NCBI GenBank assembly: GCA_018823835.1
Contig: JAHJHT010000002.1
Span: 1,488,001-1,552,000, forward strand
Origin: Alphaproteobacteria bacterium
Lineage (GTDB): Bacteria; Pseudomonadota; Alphaproteobacteria; Rhizobiales; Rhizobiaceae
Direction: 5' to 3'
DNA length: 64,000 nt
Under the pieces are notes generated by a model, which made no database searches, was not told the origin of the DNA, and saw only the letters and a program-made list of their open reading frames with translations. Within the stretch, counting starts at the first letter, position 1. The number at the start of each line of letters is the position of its first letter. The position numbers and the translations under genes are program-made. Shown one piece after another: positions 52,065-61,043 of the stretch.

Positions 52065-52802
52065 CTAGTCCTTCATGGCGCGGCACAGAAGAGCCAGCAG
52101 TGCCTCTTCCGTCGGCTCCGCCGCCCATGATGTCGCATGGCGCCCGGCATTGCCGAGAACGCCTGCGATGCGCCTCGACATGCAGAAAAACCTAGTGCGT
52201 TCAAAGCGTTCTGCAAGGGCGGGGTCTGAAGTCAGATCGGCCAATTCCGCCGCAGCGACGGAGGAATAGACCAGCGCCGCATCTACCGGTCGCTCGCCGA
52301 GCAGGGCTGTGACCGTGCTGACAGGATGCCGCAGGGGAAGGGTATCGTAGGCGTCGAGGGCGGTGACGGCGATGCCGGCGGCGGCAAGCGATTCCTCGAG
52401 GTCGGACCGGCGCAGGCGCCCGGCCAGGTAGAGCAGAGAGCCTGAAATTCCGGCTTGTGCAATGGTGGCCGCGAGCGCGCCTGCGTCGCCCGGTCCGGCA
52501 ATGACGCGGCCGAAGCCAGCGGATCGGGCCGCTTCGGCGGTCGCGTTGCCGACGCAGAAGCAGGGGTGACCCGCAAGCGCTGTGACGATGTCGCGGGAAA
52601 GATGACGAAAGGCGTTGGCGCTGGTGACGGCGACTGCGGCGACATCGGCCGGGATGCCAGACGCCTCGACCGGCAGCGCCTCGATGCGCGACAGCGGCAG
52701 AAGGAGCGGCACGAAGCCGCAGGCCTCAAGGCGCCGGGACGTGGCCGAGGCGCCGGTCTCGGGCCTGGTTACAAGGACGCGGGGAGGCTCAGTGCCAGGC
52801 AT
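52065..52802 (-). CDS. hemD: Uroporphyrinogen-III synthase
   Basis: HemD closes and inverts ring D of hydroxymethylbilane to give uroporphyrinogen III. The 245-residue protein shows the weakly conserved family pattern: [85 protein letters not shown] and [15 protein letters not shown]. The ATG at 52802 gives a 14-bp overlap with hemC, which supports both the start and coupled translation. Confidence 0.9.
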   Translation of the reverse strand: MPGTEPPRVLVTRPETGASATSRRLEACGFVPLLLPLSRIEALPVEASGIPADVAAVAVTSANAFRHLSRDIVTALAGHPCFCVGNATAEAARSAGFGRVIAGPGDAGALAATIAQAGISGSLLYLAGRLRRSDLEESLAAAGIAVTALDAYDTLPLRHPVSTVTALLGERPVDAALVYSSVAAAELADLTSDPALAERFERTRFFCMSRRIAGVLGNAGRHATSWAAEPTEEALLALLCRAMKD

Positions 52803-53718
52803 CGAAGAATTGCGGCCCCGCCTTGGCGCGTATTTCGGCGGCCGCTGACCGACCGATGGCGACTGCGTCCTCGACGGAGCCTGCCGCGGCAGCCTCGTAG
52901 CACTCGCGGCCGTCCGGCGACAGGACCGAGCCCTTGAAGGAAATGCCAGCGCCTTCGATGGCGGCATGGCCGGCCAGCGGCATGCGGCAGGAGCCGTCGA
53001 GCGCGGCGAGGAAGGCACGCTCGCAGGCCAGCGCCTGTCCGGTCGGCTCGTGGTCGATCGCGGCGACCATGTCGCGGGCACGCCCGTCGCCGATGCGGCT
53101 TTCGATGCAGATCGCACCCTGGCCGGGCGCCGGCGGAAACATGTCGAGCGCCATCACGTCGGTGGCGATCTCCGGCTGGCCGAGGCGGTTCAGCCCGGCG
53201 AGCGCCAGGATGGTGCCGTCGGCGACGCCTTCCTCGAGCTTGCGCAGGCGGGTCTGCACGTTGCCGCGAAACATCACCACCTTGAGATCGGGCCGCATGC
53301 GCAGGATGAGCGCCTGGCGGCGGAGCGACGAGGATCCTACGGTGGCACCCTGGGGGAGGGCCTGGATCGACGCCGCGGCCTTGCCGATGAAGGCGTCGCG
53401 GGGGTCCTCGCGCTCCAGGAATGCGGACAGTTCGAGCCCGTCGGGCAGCAGCGTGGGCATGTCCTTGGACGAGTGGACGGCGATGTCGATGCGGCCGTCG
53501 AGCAGCGCTTCCTCTATCTCCTTGGTGAAGAGGCCCTTGCCGCCGGCTTCCGACAGCGGACGGTCCTGGATGCGGTCGCCGCTGGTCGAGATCACCTCGA
53601 TGGCGAAGGCCGTTTCCGGCAGGCCGTGCGCGGCCATGAGACGGGCGCGCGTCTCGCTCGCCTGCGCCAGGGCAAGCGGGCTGCCGCGCGTTCCAATCTT
53701 CAACACGGTTGTTTGCAT
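52789..53718 (-). CDS. hemC: Hydroxymethylbilane synthase (porphobilinogen deaminase)
   Basis: HemC polymerises four porphobilinogen units. The 309-residue protein has [14 protein letters not shown], the active-site VHSSKDMPT and SSLRRQA stretches, and the dipyrromethane-cofactor cysteine Cys244 in [12 protein letters not shown]. Length is normal. It heads the minus-strand group hemC-hemD-mitofilin-HemY-TerB-amidotransferase and is divergent from tsaD, with a rhizobial palindromic repeat between them. Confidence 0.96.
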   Translation of the reverse strand: MQTTVLKIGTRGSPLALAQASETRARLMAAHGLPETAFAIEVISTSGDRIQDRPLSEAGGKGLFTKEIEEALLDGRIDIAVHSSKDMPTLLPDGLELSAFLEREDPRDAFIGKAAASIQALPQGATVGSSSLRRQALILRMRPDLKVVMFRGNVQTRLRKLEEGVADGTILALAGLNRLGQPEIATDVMALDMFPPAPGQGAICIESRIGDGRARDMVAAIDHEPTGQALACERAFLAALDGSCRMPLAGHAAIEGAGISFKGSVLSPDGRECYEAAAAGSVEDAVAIGRSAAAEIRAKAGPQFFDAWH

Positions 53719-53773
53719 GGCTCGGTCCGTGATAACCCCCGGTCGAACGGGGCTTTGCCCGCAACCTCCTAAC

Positions 53774-53817
53774 GCATGATCCCGAAAAGTGGAAACCGGT
53801 TTTCGGGAAGATCATGC
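53774..53817. repeat. Rhizobial intergenic palindromic repeat
   Basis: GCATGATC (53774-53781) and GATCATGC (53810-53817) flank an inner CCGAAAA/TTTTCGG pair, giving a near-perfect stem-loop between hemC and tsaD. I recall near-identical palindromes in many intergenic regions of Mesorhizobium, Bradyrhizobium and relatives. This is the only copy I see in the window. Confidence 0.75.
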
Positions 53818-53866
53818 CGGACCCTGCAGGAAAAACCGGCCGGATATCATGGAACCGCGCGACGAC

Positions 53867-54955
53867 ATGATCCGCGTTCTCGGCATCGAGACGAGCTGCG
53901 ACGAGACCGCTGCAAGCGTCGTTGCGTGGCGCGCCGGCGCGGCGCCGACCATCCTGTCGAACAGTGTGCTCAGCCAGATCGAGGAACATGCCGCCTTCGG
54001 CGGGGTGGTGCCGGAGATCGCGGCGCGGGCGCATGTGGAATCCCTCGACGGCATCGTCGAGGCGGCACTTGCCGACGCGGGCTTGGAACTTTCGGAGATC
54101 GATGCGGTGGCGGTGACTGCAGGTCCCGGCCTCGTCGGCGGGCTAATCGTCGGACTGATGACGGCAAAGGCCATTGCCGCGGCGGCGGACAAGCCGCTGA
54201 TGGCGATCAACCATCTCGAGGGCCACGCGCTGACGGCGCGGCTGACCGACGGGCTCGACTTTCCCTACCTGTTGCTGCTGGTCTCGGGTGGCCATACGCA
54301 GATCGTGCTTGTGCGCGGCGTCGGCGACTACCAGCGCTGGGCGACGACGATCGACGATGCGCTGGGCGAAGCCTTCGACAAGACGGCGAAGATGCTGGGG
54401 CTTGCCTATCCCGGTGGACCCAACGTTGAAAAGGAAGCCAGGAAGGGCGATTCCACGCGCTTTGCCTTTCCGCGGCCGATGAAGGGCTCGGCGCAGCCCG
54501 ATTTCTCGTTTTCGGGCCTGAAGACGGCGGTGCGGCAAACGGCGACTGCGATCGCACCCCTGTCGGGGCAGGATGTCGCCGATATCTGCGCCTCGTTCCA
54601 GGCGGCGGTGTCCGACGCGCTGGCCGACAGGGTGGCGCGCAGCCTGGCGCGGTTCCGCGAGGAATTTCCGGACGTTGCGTTGCCCGCGCTCGTGGTGGCC
54701 GGCGGCGTGGCGGCGAACCGCAAGGTGAGGGCAGCGCTCGAGGCGCAGTGCGCCGAAAGCGGCTTCCGCTTCATCGCGCCTCCGCACGAACTCTGTACCG
54801 ACAATGCCGCGATGATCGCCTGGGCCGGCATCGAACGCCTGCGGGCCGGGCTGACGCAGGAAGACGCCGCCGGATTCGTTCCGCGCTCGCGCTGGCCACT
54901 CGACGAGGTATCGCAGCCGGTGATCGGTTTCGGCCGGCGGGGAGCCAAGGCATGA
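53867..54955 (+). CDS. tsaD: tRNA N6-threonylcarbamoyladenosine transferase TsaD
   Basis: TsaD transfers the threonylcarbamoyl group to A37 of ANN-decoding tRNAs, the modification later methylthiolated by MtaB (1217-2512). The 362-residue protein starts [16 protein letters not shown] and has the metal-binding His116-x-Glu-Gly-His120 (NHLEGH). [49 protein letters not shown] and [13 protein letters not shown] also match. An ATG at 53849 gives an alternative start six residues longer; neither has a strong ribosome site. It overlaps gpsA by 4 bp. Confidence 0.95.
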   Translation: MIRVLGIETSCDETAASVVAWRAGAAPTILSNSVLSQIEEHAAFGGVVPEIAARAHVESLDGIVEAALADAGLELSEIDAVAVTAGPGLVGGLIVGLMTAKAIAAAADKPLMAINHLEGHALTARLTDGLDFPYLLLLVSGGHTQIVLVRGVGDYQRWATTIDDALGEAFDKTAKMLGLAYPGGPNVEKEARKGDSTRFAFPRPMKGSAQPDFSFSGLKTAVRQTATAIAPLSGQDVADICASFQAAVSDALADRVARSLARFREEFPDVALPALVVAGGVAANRKVRAALEAQCAESGFRFIAPPHELCTDNAAMIAWAGIERLRAGLTQEDAAGFVPRSRWPLDEVSQPVIGFGRRGAKA

Positions 54956-55938
54956 GCGGGGCCTTCGCGGTCGCGGTGCTCGGCGGCGGCGCCTGGGGAA
55001 CGGCGCTCGCGATGCAGATGGTGCGAGCCGGCCACGCCGTGCGGCTCTGGGCGCGCGACGCGGACGCGGTCGCGGCGATCGGAGAGGGCGCCAATCCGCG
55101 CTATTTGCCGGGTATCAGCGTCGACAAAGGCATCGAGGCCACGACGGACCTGGCGACGGCGCTCGAAGGCGCCGATTGCGTGCTTGCGGTGACGCCGGCA
55201 CAGGTGGCGCGCACGACGCTCGAGGCCATGCTGGGGAAGATCGCGCCCGGCGTGCCGGTGGTTCTGTGCGCCAAGGGAATCGAGCATGACAGCGGACTGC
55301 TGCTGTCGGAGATCGCCGAGACGCTGCTGCCGGGCAACCCTGTCGGAGCATTGTCCGGCCCGAGTTTTGCCGCCGACGTTGCCAAGGGCCTGCCGACCGC
55401 TGTGGTGATCGCGGCACGCGACGCAGCGCTCGCCGCAGGACTGGCGCAGCGCTTCTCGACGGAGCGGTTCCGTTGCTATTCGACCGGCGATCTCGTCGGT
55501 GTCGAGATAGGGGGGGCGCTGAAGAACGTCTTCGCGCTTGCCGCAGGCGCGGTGGTGGGGGCCGGGCTCGGCGCCAGCGCACAAGCCGCGATGGTAACGC
55601 GCGGCTTCGTCGAGCTCAGGCGCATGGGCCAGGCTTTCGGGGCTGAGCCGGAAACGCTGATGGGCCTGTCCGGCCTCGGCGACCTTCTGCTCACCTGCTC
55701 CTCAACACAATCGCGCAATTTTGCCTATGGTCTCGCCATGGGCCGAGGCGAGAACCTTGCGGGTCTGCCGCTTGCCGAGGGCGTGGCGACCGCGGTGATA
55801 GCTGCCCGCATTGCCCGCGAGCGCGGCATCGATGCGCCGATCATTTCGGCGGTTGCCGCCATCCTGGCGGGCGAAATGAACATCAGCGACGCCGTTTCCG
55901 CGCTGATGTCACGTCCGCTCAAGAGCGAATCCGATTAG
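54952..55938 (+). CDS. gpsA: NAD(P)-dependent glycerol-3-phosphate dehydrogenase
   Basis: GpsA reduces dihydroxyacetone phosphate to sn-glycerol 3-phosphate for phospholipid synthesis. The 328-residue protein has the nucleotide-binding [12 protein letters not shown] (9-20), [30 protein letters not shown] and [23 protein letters not shown] with the catalytic lysine. [34 protein letters not shown] matches the C-terminal domain. It is joined to tsaD by an ATGA overlap and precedes the YciI gene by 25 nt. Confidence 0.96.
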   Translation: MSGAFAVAVLGGGAWGTALAMQMVRAGHAVRLWARDADAVAAIGEGANPRYLPGISVDKGIEATTDLATALEGADCVLAVTPAQVARTTLEAMLGKIAPGVPVVLCAKGIEHDSGLLLSEIAETLLPGNPVGALSGPSFAADVAKGLPTAVVIAARDAALAAGLAQRFSTERFRCYSTGDLVGVEIGGALKNVFALAAGAVVGAGLGASAQAAMVTRGFVELRRMGQAFGAEPETLMGLSGLGDLLLTCSSTQSRNFAYGLAMGRGENLAGLPLAEGVATAVIAARIARERGIDAPIISAVAAILAGEMNISDAVSALMSRPLKSESD

Positions 55939-55963
55939 TTCAGAAACCCGAGGAGAGATTTCA

Positions 55964-56260
55964 ATGCTGTTTGCCTTTGTCTGCAATGACAAGCCCGGTA
56001 GCCTGCAGGTGCGCATGGACACCCGTCCCGAGCACGTGGCGTTCCTGACGAAGCTGAACGAGGCCGGGACACTGAAGTTCGCCGGGCCCTTCCTCGATGC
56101 CGAAGGCAAGCCGAACGGCAGCCTGGTCGTCGTCGAGGCCGAGGACGCCGCGGCGGCCGCCGCGATCAGTGCTGCGGACCCCTACGCCAAGGCAGGGCTG
56201 TTCGCCAGCGTCGACGTCAGGCCGTGGACCTGGACCTTCAACAACCCGGCTAACGCGTGA
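55964..56260 (+). CDS. YciI family protein
   Basis: A 98-residue small alpha/beta (ferredoxin-like) protein. The conserved pattern is present: MLFAFVCNDKPGSLQVRMDTRPEHVAFL with the family His, FAGPFLDAEGKPNGSLVVVEAED, and DPYAKAGLFASVDVRPWTW with the Asp-Pro-Tyr. Family function is unclear, although relatives catalyse dehydrochlorination-like or stereochemical reactions. AGGAGAG precedes the ATG. It lies between gpsA and the EVE-domain gene in a conserved operon. Confidence 0.9.
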   Translation: MLFAFVCNDKPGSLQVRMDTRPEHVAFLTKLNEAGTLKFAGPFLDAEGKPNGSLVVVEAEDAAAAAAISAADPYAKAGLFASVDVRPWTWTFNNPANA

Positions 56261-56282
56261 CAGCACCGCAGGAGCGAGCAGG

Positions 56283-56708
56283 ATGAATTACTGGCTGTTC
56301 AAGTCCGAGCCTTCGGTGTTTTCCTTCGACGAGCTGAAGAAGAAGGGCAAGGCCGGAACGCAGTGGGACGGCGTGCGCAACTACCAGGCGCGCAACAACA
56401 TGCGCGCCATGCAGGTCGGCGACCTTGGCTTCTACTATCACTCCAACGAGGGGCTCAACGTCGTCGGCATCGCCGAAGTCTGCGCGCTCGCGCACCATGA
56501 CACGACGACCGAGGACGAGCGCTGGGAATGCGTCGACATCCGCGCCGTGAAGGACGTGCCCAACCCGCCGACGCTTGACGAGATCAAGGCCAATCCGAAG
56601 CTCGCCAAGATGGTGCTGGTGGTGAACTCCCGGCTCTCGGTGCAGCCGGTGACGCCGGACGAGTGGAAGGAAGTCTGCCGCATGGGCGGGCTCGACCCGG
56701 CACCCTGA
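56283..56708 (+). CDS. EVE-domain protein (THYN1-like)
   Basis: A 141-residue protein consisting of a single EVE domain, a PUA-like fold that recognises modified nucleotides in RNA or DNA. It begins MNYWLFKSEPSVFSFDELKKKG and contains the pocket motif WDGVRNYQARNNMR (28-41), GDLGFYYHSNEGLNVVGIAEV and NSRLSVQPVTPDEW. Stand-alone EVE proteins are widespread housekeeping genes in Proteobacteria; some EVE domains act in restriction of modified DNA, but nothing here suggests defence. AGGAGCGAGC precedes the ATG. Confidence 0.92.
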   Translation: MNYWLFKSEPSVFSFDELKKKGKAGTQWDGVRNYQARNNMRAMQVGDLGFYYHSNEGLNVVGIAEVCALAHHDTTTEDERWECVDIRAVKDVPNPPTLDEIKANPKLAKMVLVVNSRLSVQPVTPDEWKEVCRMGGLDPAP

Positions 56709-57367
56709 GCAACAGCCGCTTCACGGCCGACAGCGCGCGGCGCTTCATCCTCGACAACACGGCGGTGATGACGCCGCCGCATGTACCGGAGATCCGCCTG
56801 CATCTCGCCGACGAGGCGCATAACCTGTGGCATCGAACCGAAGAGGAGCTCGCCGAGATCGGCCTGCCGCCTCCGTTCTGGGCCTTTGCCTGGGCGGGCG
56901 GGCAGGGGCTGGCGCGTTACGTGCTCGACAATCCGGATCTCGTTGCCGGTCGCAGCGTGATCGATTTCGCGACCGGCTCCGGCCTGGTGGCGATCGCCGC
57001 GATAAGGGCCGGAGCGAAGAACGTCGTCGCGACCGATGTCGATCCATTCTGCGCCGAGGCGGTGCGAATCAATGCGAAAGAGAACGGCGTCCACGTCGAC
57101 TTCACGGGTCGGGACCTGATCGGCGAGAGTTGCGACAGCGACGTCATGCTGGCGGGCGACGTGTTCTACGATCGGGCGTTCGCCGAGCGGTTGGTGCCAT
57201 GGTTCTCGGCGCTTTGCGAGCGAGGCACGGAAATCGTCGTTGGTGATCCCGGCCGCTCCTATCTGCCGAAACACAGGCTGACGGAGCTCGCCGTGTACCA
57301 GGTGCCGGTGTCGCGGGTGCTCGAAGATGCCGAGGTCAAGCGCACGACGGTTTGGCGCTTCGGCTGA
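56663..57367 (+). CDS. Class I SAM-dependent methyltransferase (ETFB lysine methyltransferase-like)
   Basis: A methyltransferase of the METTL20/PrmA-related group. The region ADSARRFILDNTAVMTPPHVPEIRLHLADEAHNLWHRTEEEL precedes PPPFWAFAWAGGQGLARYVLDNP, a hallmark of methyltransferases that act on electron-transfer flavoprotein beta. The SAM motif I is VIDFATGSGLVAIAAI, then VVATDVDPFC and LAGDVFYD. The start is uncertain: the family-like N-terminus begins close to the EVE stop, so the GTG at 56663 (46-bp overlap) or a non-ATG codon near 56705 must be used. The ATG at 56768 would cut into the conserved part. Confidence 0.8.
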   Translation: MEGSLPHGRARPGTLSNSRFTADSARRFILDNTAVMTPPHVPEIRLHLADEAHNLWHRTEEELAEIGLPPPFWAFAWAGGQGLARYVLDNPDLVAGRSVIDFATGSGLVAIAAIRAGAKNVVATDVDPFCAEAVRINAKENGVHVDFTGRDLIGESCDSDVMLAGDVFYDRAFAERLVPWFSALCERGTEIVVGDPGRSYLPKHRLTELAVYQVPVSRVLEDAEVKRTTVWRFG

Positions 57368-57384
57368 GCGAAGCCGTCCAGCAG

Positions 57385-57966
57385 CTAGCGGATCACCGTC
57401 AGCACGGTGCGGTCGGACAGGTATGGCAGCAATCGCGCCATGACCTTCTCGGTGACCGCGATACAGCCCTCGGTCGGCGTGAAACCCGGCCGCGCGAGGT
57501 GGAAGAAGATGGCGCTGCCGCGGCCGCGCTTGCGGGTCGATATATTCCAGTCGAGCACGAGGCAGAAGTCGTAGAGCCGGTCGGCGCGACGCATGGTTTC
57601 ATGGCTTGCGCCATAGGGTATGCGGACAGGCCGGTTGTAGTTGCGGTCATCCGGCACCTCGCACCAGCCGAGTGCAGCGTCGATCGGCTTCATCGCCAGC
57701 CGGGTCGTTCCGGCCGCGACGTGATCGCGGCGGAAATAGCCGGAGATCATGCGCATGCGCCCGAGCGGCGTTGCGCCGTCGCCCTCGCGCTTGTTGGCGC
57801 TGATGCCGCCGCGGCCAAGCGCGCATGGAAACACGGCATTGCCCGCGACGAGCAGACCCTGCGTGGGATGTCCGGGGCGCGCGCGTACCGTCAGATGCGC
57901 AAGCCGATGCCTGTTTTTTGGGCCATTAGCGTTACGAGAACGTTTTTTCTTGTATGATCCCGCCAT
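57385..57966 (-). CDS. L,D-transpeptidase-like (YkuD domain) protein
   Basis: A 193-residue protein with a YkuD-type catalytic domain. The motif is His156...Cys168 in FFHLARPGFTPTEGCIAV. Upstream are GDGATPLGRMRMISGYFRRDH and CEVPDDRNYNRPVRIPYGASHE, typical of the YafK/YcbB-distant group. Such enzymes form 3-3 or lipoprotein cross-links in peptidoglycan. There is no signal peptide; the N-terminus is a basic stretch (SYKKKRSRNANGPKNRHRL), unusual for an enzyme of this class. The ATG at 57966 is preferred over a GTG at 57978. It is divergent from the response regulator. Confidence 0.83.
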   Translation of the reverse strand: MAGSYKKKRSRNANGPKNRHRLAHLTVRARPGHPTQGLLVAGNAVFPCALGRGGISANKREGDGATPLGRMRMISGYFRRDHVAAGTTRLAMKPIDAALGWCEVPDDRNYNRPVRIPYGASHETMRRADRLYDFCLVLDWNISTRKRGRGSAIFFHLARPGFTPTEGCIAVTEKVMARLLPYLSDRTVLTVIR

Positions 57967-58071
57967 AAAATAAACCACTGTGATCGGCCCTCAACCGGCC
58001 GTGAAATCCGGCTTCGCCGGCCAGGACCAGTTACCGACCAACAAATTGATTTCAGGATAATGGACTGAAAC

Positions 58072-58755
58072 ATGACTTCACGCACTATCCTGATCGTCGA
58101 CGACGACGATGACCTGCGCACGACACTGGTCGAGCAGTTGGCGCTCTACGAGGAGTTCGACGTGCTGCAGGAGCCGACGGCGGCGAAGGGCGTGGCCACG
58201 GCGCGCGCCGGGCTGATCGACCTCCTCATCATGGATGTCGGACTGCCCGACATGGATGGACGCGAAGCCGTAAAGCTGCTGCGCAAGGGCGGATACAAGG
58301 CGCCGATCATCATGCTGACCGGGCACGACACTGATTCCGACACGATCCTCGGCCTGGAAGCCGGCGCCAACGACTATGTGACCAAGCCTTTCCGTTTCGC
58401 CGTGCTGCTGGCCCGTATCCGGGCGCAGTTGCGCCAGCACGAGCAGAGCGAGGACGCCACTTTCTCTGTCGGCCCCTATACGTTCAAGCCGAGCCAGAAG
58501 CTGCTGATCGACCAGCGCGGCGGCAAGGTGCGGCTGACCGAGAAGGAGGCGTCGATCATCAAGTACCTCTATCGCGCCGACCAGAAGGTGGTGACGCGCG
58601 ACGTCTTGCTCGAAGAAGTATGGGGATACAATTCGGGCGTCACGACGCACACGCTGGAAACGCACGTCTACCGGTTGCGCCAGAAGATCGAGCGCGATCC
58701 TTCCAATGCGGAAATTCTTGTGACAGAAAGCGGCGGCTACAAGCTGGTTCCCTGA
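58072..58755 (+). CDS. OmpR-family response regulator (CenR-like)
   Basis: A 227-residue two-component regulator. The receiver domain has phospho-acceptor Asp55 (LLIMDVGLPDMDG), Thr84 and Lys105 (VTKPF). The C-terminal winged helix (about 130-227) has RLTEKEASIIKYLYRA and TLETHVYRLRQKIE. The start RTILIVDDDDDLRTTLVEQLALYEEFDVLQEP resembles CenR, the envelope regulator of Caulobacter and rhizobia, as I remember it. No sensor kinase gene is adjacent, which also fits CenR. Two short GC-rich stems lie in the 93-nt upstream region before the start. Confidence 0.88.
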   Translation: MTSRTILIVDDDDDLRTTLVEQLALYEEFDVLQEPTAAKGVATARAGLIDLLIMDVGLPDMDGREAVKLLRKGGYKAPIIMLTGHDTDSDTILGLEAGANDYVTKPFRFAVLLARIRAQLRQHEQSEDATFSVGPYTFKPSQKLLIDQRGGKVRLTEKEASIIKYLYRADQKVVTRDVLLEEVWGYNSGVTTHTLETHVYRLRQKIERDPSNAEILVTESGGYKLVP

Positions 58756-58817
58756 GATTTTGCGGAGAGGTGGGCTGTATCGCAGGAGGAGCGCCAGACT
58801 GACGGTTCGGGGACACA

Positions 58818-59273
58818 ATGGCGCTGGATGACCACATCCGCATCCTGTCCGGCGTAAGGCTCTTCAAGGGTCTGACGCAGGATCAGTTGCGGCTGCTTGC
58901 GTTCGGCGCCGAGCGCATGCAACTGCCAGCCGACCGGAAACTTTTCCGCGAGGACGACGACGCCGATTCGGCCTATGTCGTCCTGTCGGGGAAGATTATT
59001 CTCTATCGCGAGCATGACGACGAGCGCGTGGTGGTGGGTACCGCAGGCCCCGGCTCGATGCTGGGCGAAATGGCGCTGATAGCCGATGCACGTCGGCTGA
59101 CCAGTGCGGCTGCCGCCGGCGAGGCGGAAGTGCTGAGACTCAGCCGCAGCATGTTCCGGCGCATCCTCGAGGAATACCCTGAAACGGCGCGCGACCTGCA
59201 CGCCCGCATCGTCGAGGATCTGCAGGCCATGATCCGCCGTATCGAAGAGCTCGGGCCGCGCTTCGAGTCCTGA
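58818..59273 (+). CDS. Stand-alone cyclic-nucleotide-binding domain protein
   Basis: A 151-residue protein made of one CRP-type cNMP-binding domain. It has LFKGLTQDQLRLLAFGAERMQLPADRKLFREDDDADSAYVVLSGKI, GPGSMLGEMALIADARRLTSAAAAGEAEVLRLSRSMF and a C-terminal helix. The phosphate-binding cassette is GEMALIADARRLTSA, with the Glu and Arg of real nucleotide binders. There is no helix-turn-helix or kinase domain, so it must act by protein contact. It follows the response regulator by 62 nt on the same strand and ends flush against xthA. Confidence 0.9.
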   Translation: MALDDHIRILSGVRLFKGLTQDQLRLLAFGAERMQLPADRKLFREDDDADSAYVVLSGKIILYREHDDERVVVGTAGPGSMLGEMALIADARRLTSAAAAGEAEVLRLSRSMFRRILEEYPETARDLHARIVEDLQAMIRRIEELGPRFES

Positions 59274-60080
59274 TCATTCGAAATCGAAAGTGGCGATCAC
59301 CGGGACGTGGTCCGAAGGCCGGTCCCAGCCGCGCGCTTCGCGCAGGATCTTGATGCCGGACAGGCTGTCGACCAGGTTCGAAGACGACCAGACATGGTCG
59401 AGGCGGCGTCCGCGGTCGGCCACTTCCCAGTCGCGGGCACGGTAGCTCCACCACGTGTAGATCTTCTGGTCGAGCGGCACGTTGTGGCGCAGCAGGTCGA
59501 CCCAGTTGCCGGCGACACGCATTGCCTCGAAGCTCTCGGTCTCGACAGGCGTGTGGCTGACCACCTTGAGAAGCTGCTTGTGAGACCAGACATCGTGCTC
59601 GAGCGGCGCGATGTTCAGGTCGCCGACCAGAACGCAGGCCGATTCGTCGTCGCATTCGGCGCGGATGGCGTTCATCTCGGCGACGAAATCGAGCTTGTGG
59701 CGGAATTTCGGGTTGATCTCGGGGTCGGGCTCGTCGCCGCCTGCCGGGACATAGAAATTGTGCAGCAGGATGGACTTGCCGCCGGCCGAGACACGCACCG
59801 AGAGGTGCCGGGAATCGGGGTTCTCGCAAAACCTGCGGCGCTCGACGATTTCGAGCGGCCGGCGCGAAACGGTGGCGACGCCGTGGTAGCCCTTCTGACC
59901 ATGGATCGCGATATGCTCGTAGCCGAGCTTGGCGAACATCTTCGACGGGAAGAGGTCGTCCGGGCATTTCGTCTCCTGGAGACAGAGCACATCGGGAGCG
60001 TGCTCCTCCAGCAGTCGCGTCACGATCGGCATGCGCAGGCGCACGGAGTTGATGTTCCAGGTCGCGATCGAAAATGCCAT
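59274..60080 (-). CDS. xthA: Exodeoxyribonuclease III
   Basis: A 268-residue AP endonuclease and 3'-5' exonuclease for base-excision repair. Metal and catalytic motifs are ATWNINSVR, CLQETKCPDDLFP (Glu), GYHGVAT, VGDLNIAPLEHDVW (Asp, Asn) and PSDHVPVIATF (Asp-His). The ATG at 60080 gives the standard start MAFSIATWNINS. It is convergent with the cNMP-domain gene; the two stop codons meet as TGATCA. The lolA terminator lies upstream. Confidence 0.95.
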   Translation of the reverse strand: MAFSIATWNINSVRLRMPIVTRLLEEHAPDVLCLQETKCPDDLFPSKMFAKLGYEHIAIHGQKGYHGVATVSRRPLEIVERRRFCENPDSRHLSVRVSAGGKSILLHNFYVPAGGDEPDPEINPKFRHKLDFVAEMNAIRAECDDESACVLVGDLNIAPLEHDVWSHKQLLKVVSHTPVETESFEAMRVAGNWVDLLRHNVPLDQKIYTWWSYRARDWEVADRGRRLDHVWSSSNLVDSLSGIKILREARGWDRPSDHVPVIATFDFE

Positions 60081-60145
60081 GGGAAACCGTCCGGCCGGGG
60101 AATCGAGGCCGGAAATTGACAGCCGTAAGCCGGGGAAACAAGCAG

Positions 60146-60174
60146 AAGGGCCTGCCGCGATGCGGCAGGCCCTT
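60146..60174 (-). terminator. Terminator of lolA (minus strand)
   Basis: A perfect 13-bp stem (AAGGGCCTGCCGC 60146-60158 with GCGGCAGGCCCTT 60162-60174) has a 3-nt loop. On the minus strand the stem is followed by CTGCTTGTTT. It lies 44 nt after the lolA stop. Confidence 0.8.
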
Positions 60175-60217
60175 CCTATCAACAGCTAAACACTCTTCCT
60201 GAGCGCGATGGCAGCGG

Positions 60218-60901
60218 CTAGCCGCCGCGCTGACGGCGGCTCGGCGAATTCAGCTCGAGATTACGCTCGTAGTCCACCTTGAACGTCTTCGGGTCGATCG
60301 ACACGCCCTGCTTGACGTTGAAGATCATGATGGTGGTGTCCTTGCCCTGATTGTCGGTGATGGTCCACTGGCGCAGTTCGTAGGACTTGGGGTCGAACAT
60401 CATGGTGATGGTCGAATTGCCGAAGACGGACCTGTCGGAGAGCTGGATCGTCGTCAGGTCCTCGTCCTCCTTGACGCTCTTCACCTTGGAGCCGGACAGG
60501 TCGATCCGGGTGTCCAGGAGCAGCTTCAGCGGCGTCTTGGAGAGCGGATAGAGGTCCATGGTGTTGAGCTTTGAATTGTCGATCGCGACGGACTTGCCGT
60601 CGGAAATCACCTCGTAGGCCGAGGGCGCCTCGTAGTTGAAGCGCACCTTGCCCGGACGCTGCAGGAAGAACTTGCCGCCGGTCTGCTCGCCGCGCGGGCC
60701 GAACTGGACGAATTCGCCGGTCATCGATTTGACGCTGGAGAAATGGTCGGCGATCTTCTGGGCAGTGTCGGAGGCGGCCTGGGCGGGTGACATGCCTGCA
60801 AGGGCCAGAGTTGCAACTGCCAGGCCGCCCGAGGCCAATCCGAGGAGGCCGCGTCTCGAGAAACGGGTGTCGATTGCCGGGGCGGGCATATGGTTGTTCA
60901 T
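60218..60901 (-). CDS. lolA: Outer-membrane lipoprotein carrier protein (LolA family)
   Basis: A 227-residue periplasmic chaperone that ferries lipoproteins to the outer membrane. The signal region includes Ser-Arg-Arg (RFSRRGLLGLASGGLAVATLALAGMSPAQA), which looks Tat-compatible although LolA is usually Sec-exported. The mature part has IADHFSSVKSMTGEFVQFGPRGEQTGGKFFLQRPGKVRFNYEAP, a clear LolA pattern, and ends in a basic SRRQRGG tail. The ATG at 60901 is chosen; a second ATG four codons later is possible. It lies 142 nt downstream of ftsK, the usual neighbour in Alphaproteobacteria. Confidence 0.92.
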   Translation of the reverse strand: MNNHMPAPAIDTRFSRRGLLGLASGGLAVATLALAGMSPAQAASDTAQKIADHFSSVKSMTGEFVQFGPRGEQTGGKFFLQRPGKVRFNYEAPSAYEVISDGKSVAIDNSKLNTMDLYPLSKTPLKLLLDTRIDLSGSKVKSVKEDEDLTTIQLSDRSVFGNSTITMMFDPKSYELRQWTITDNQGKDTTIMIFNVKQGVSIDPKTFKVDYERNLELNSPSRRQRGG

Positions 60902-61043
60902 TCCGGGTCGCTTTCGTGGTGTCGTGTATTTGATTCGTCGATAGGCATGCAGTGGGGCGCAATTTTGACGGCGCTCCCAGCCGGGACAACTCAACCCCAC
61001 ATTTGCCGCCGGGTTCCGGGCTGGGCGGCAGTACGCGCTGACG

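Noticed and set aside
56283..56708. EVE-domain gene as part of a DNA-modification defence system
   Set aside because: It sits in a housekeeping operon with tsaD, gpsA and YciI; no McrB, endonuclease or methyltransferase of DNA type is adjacent.
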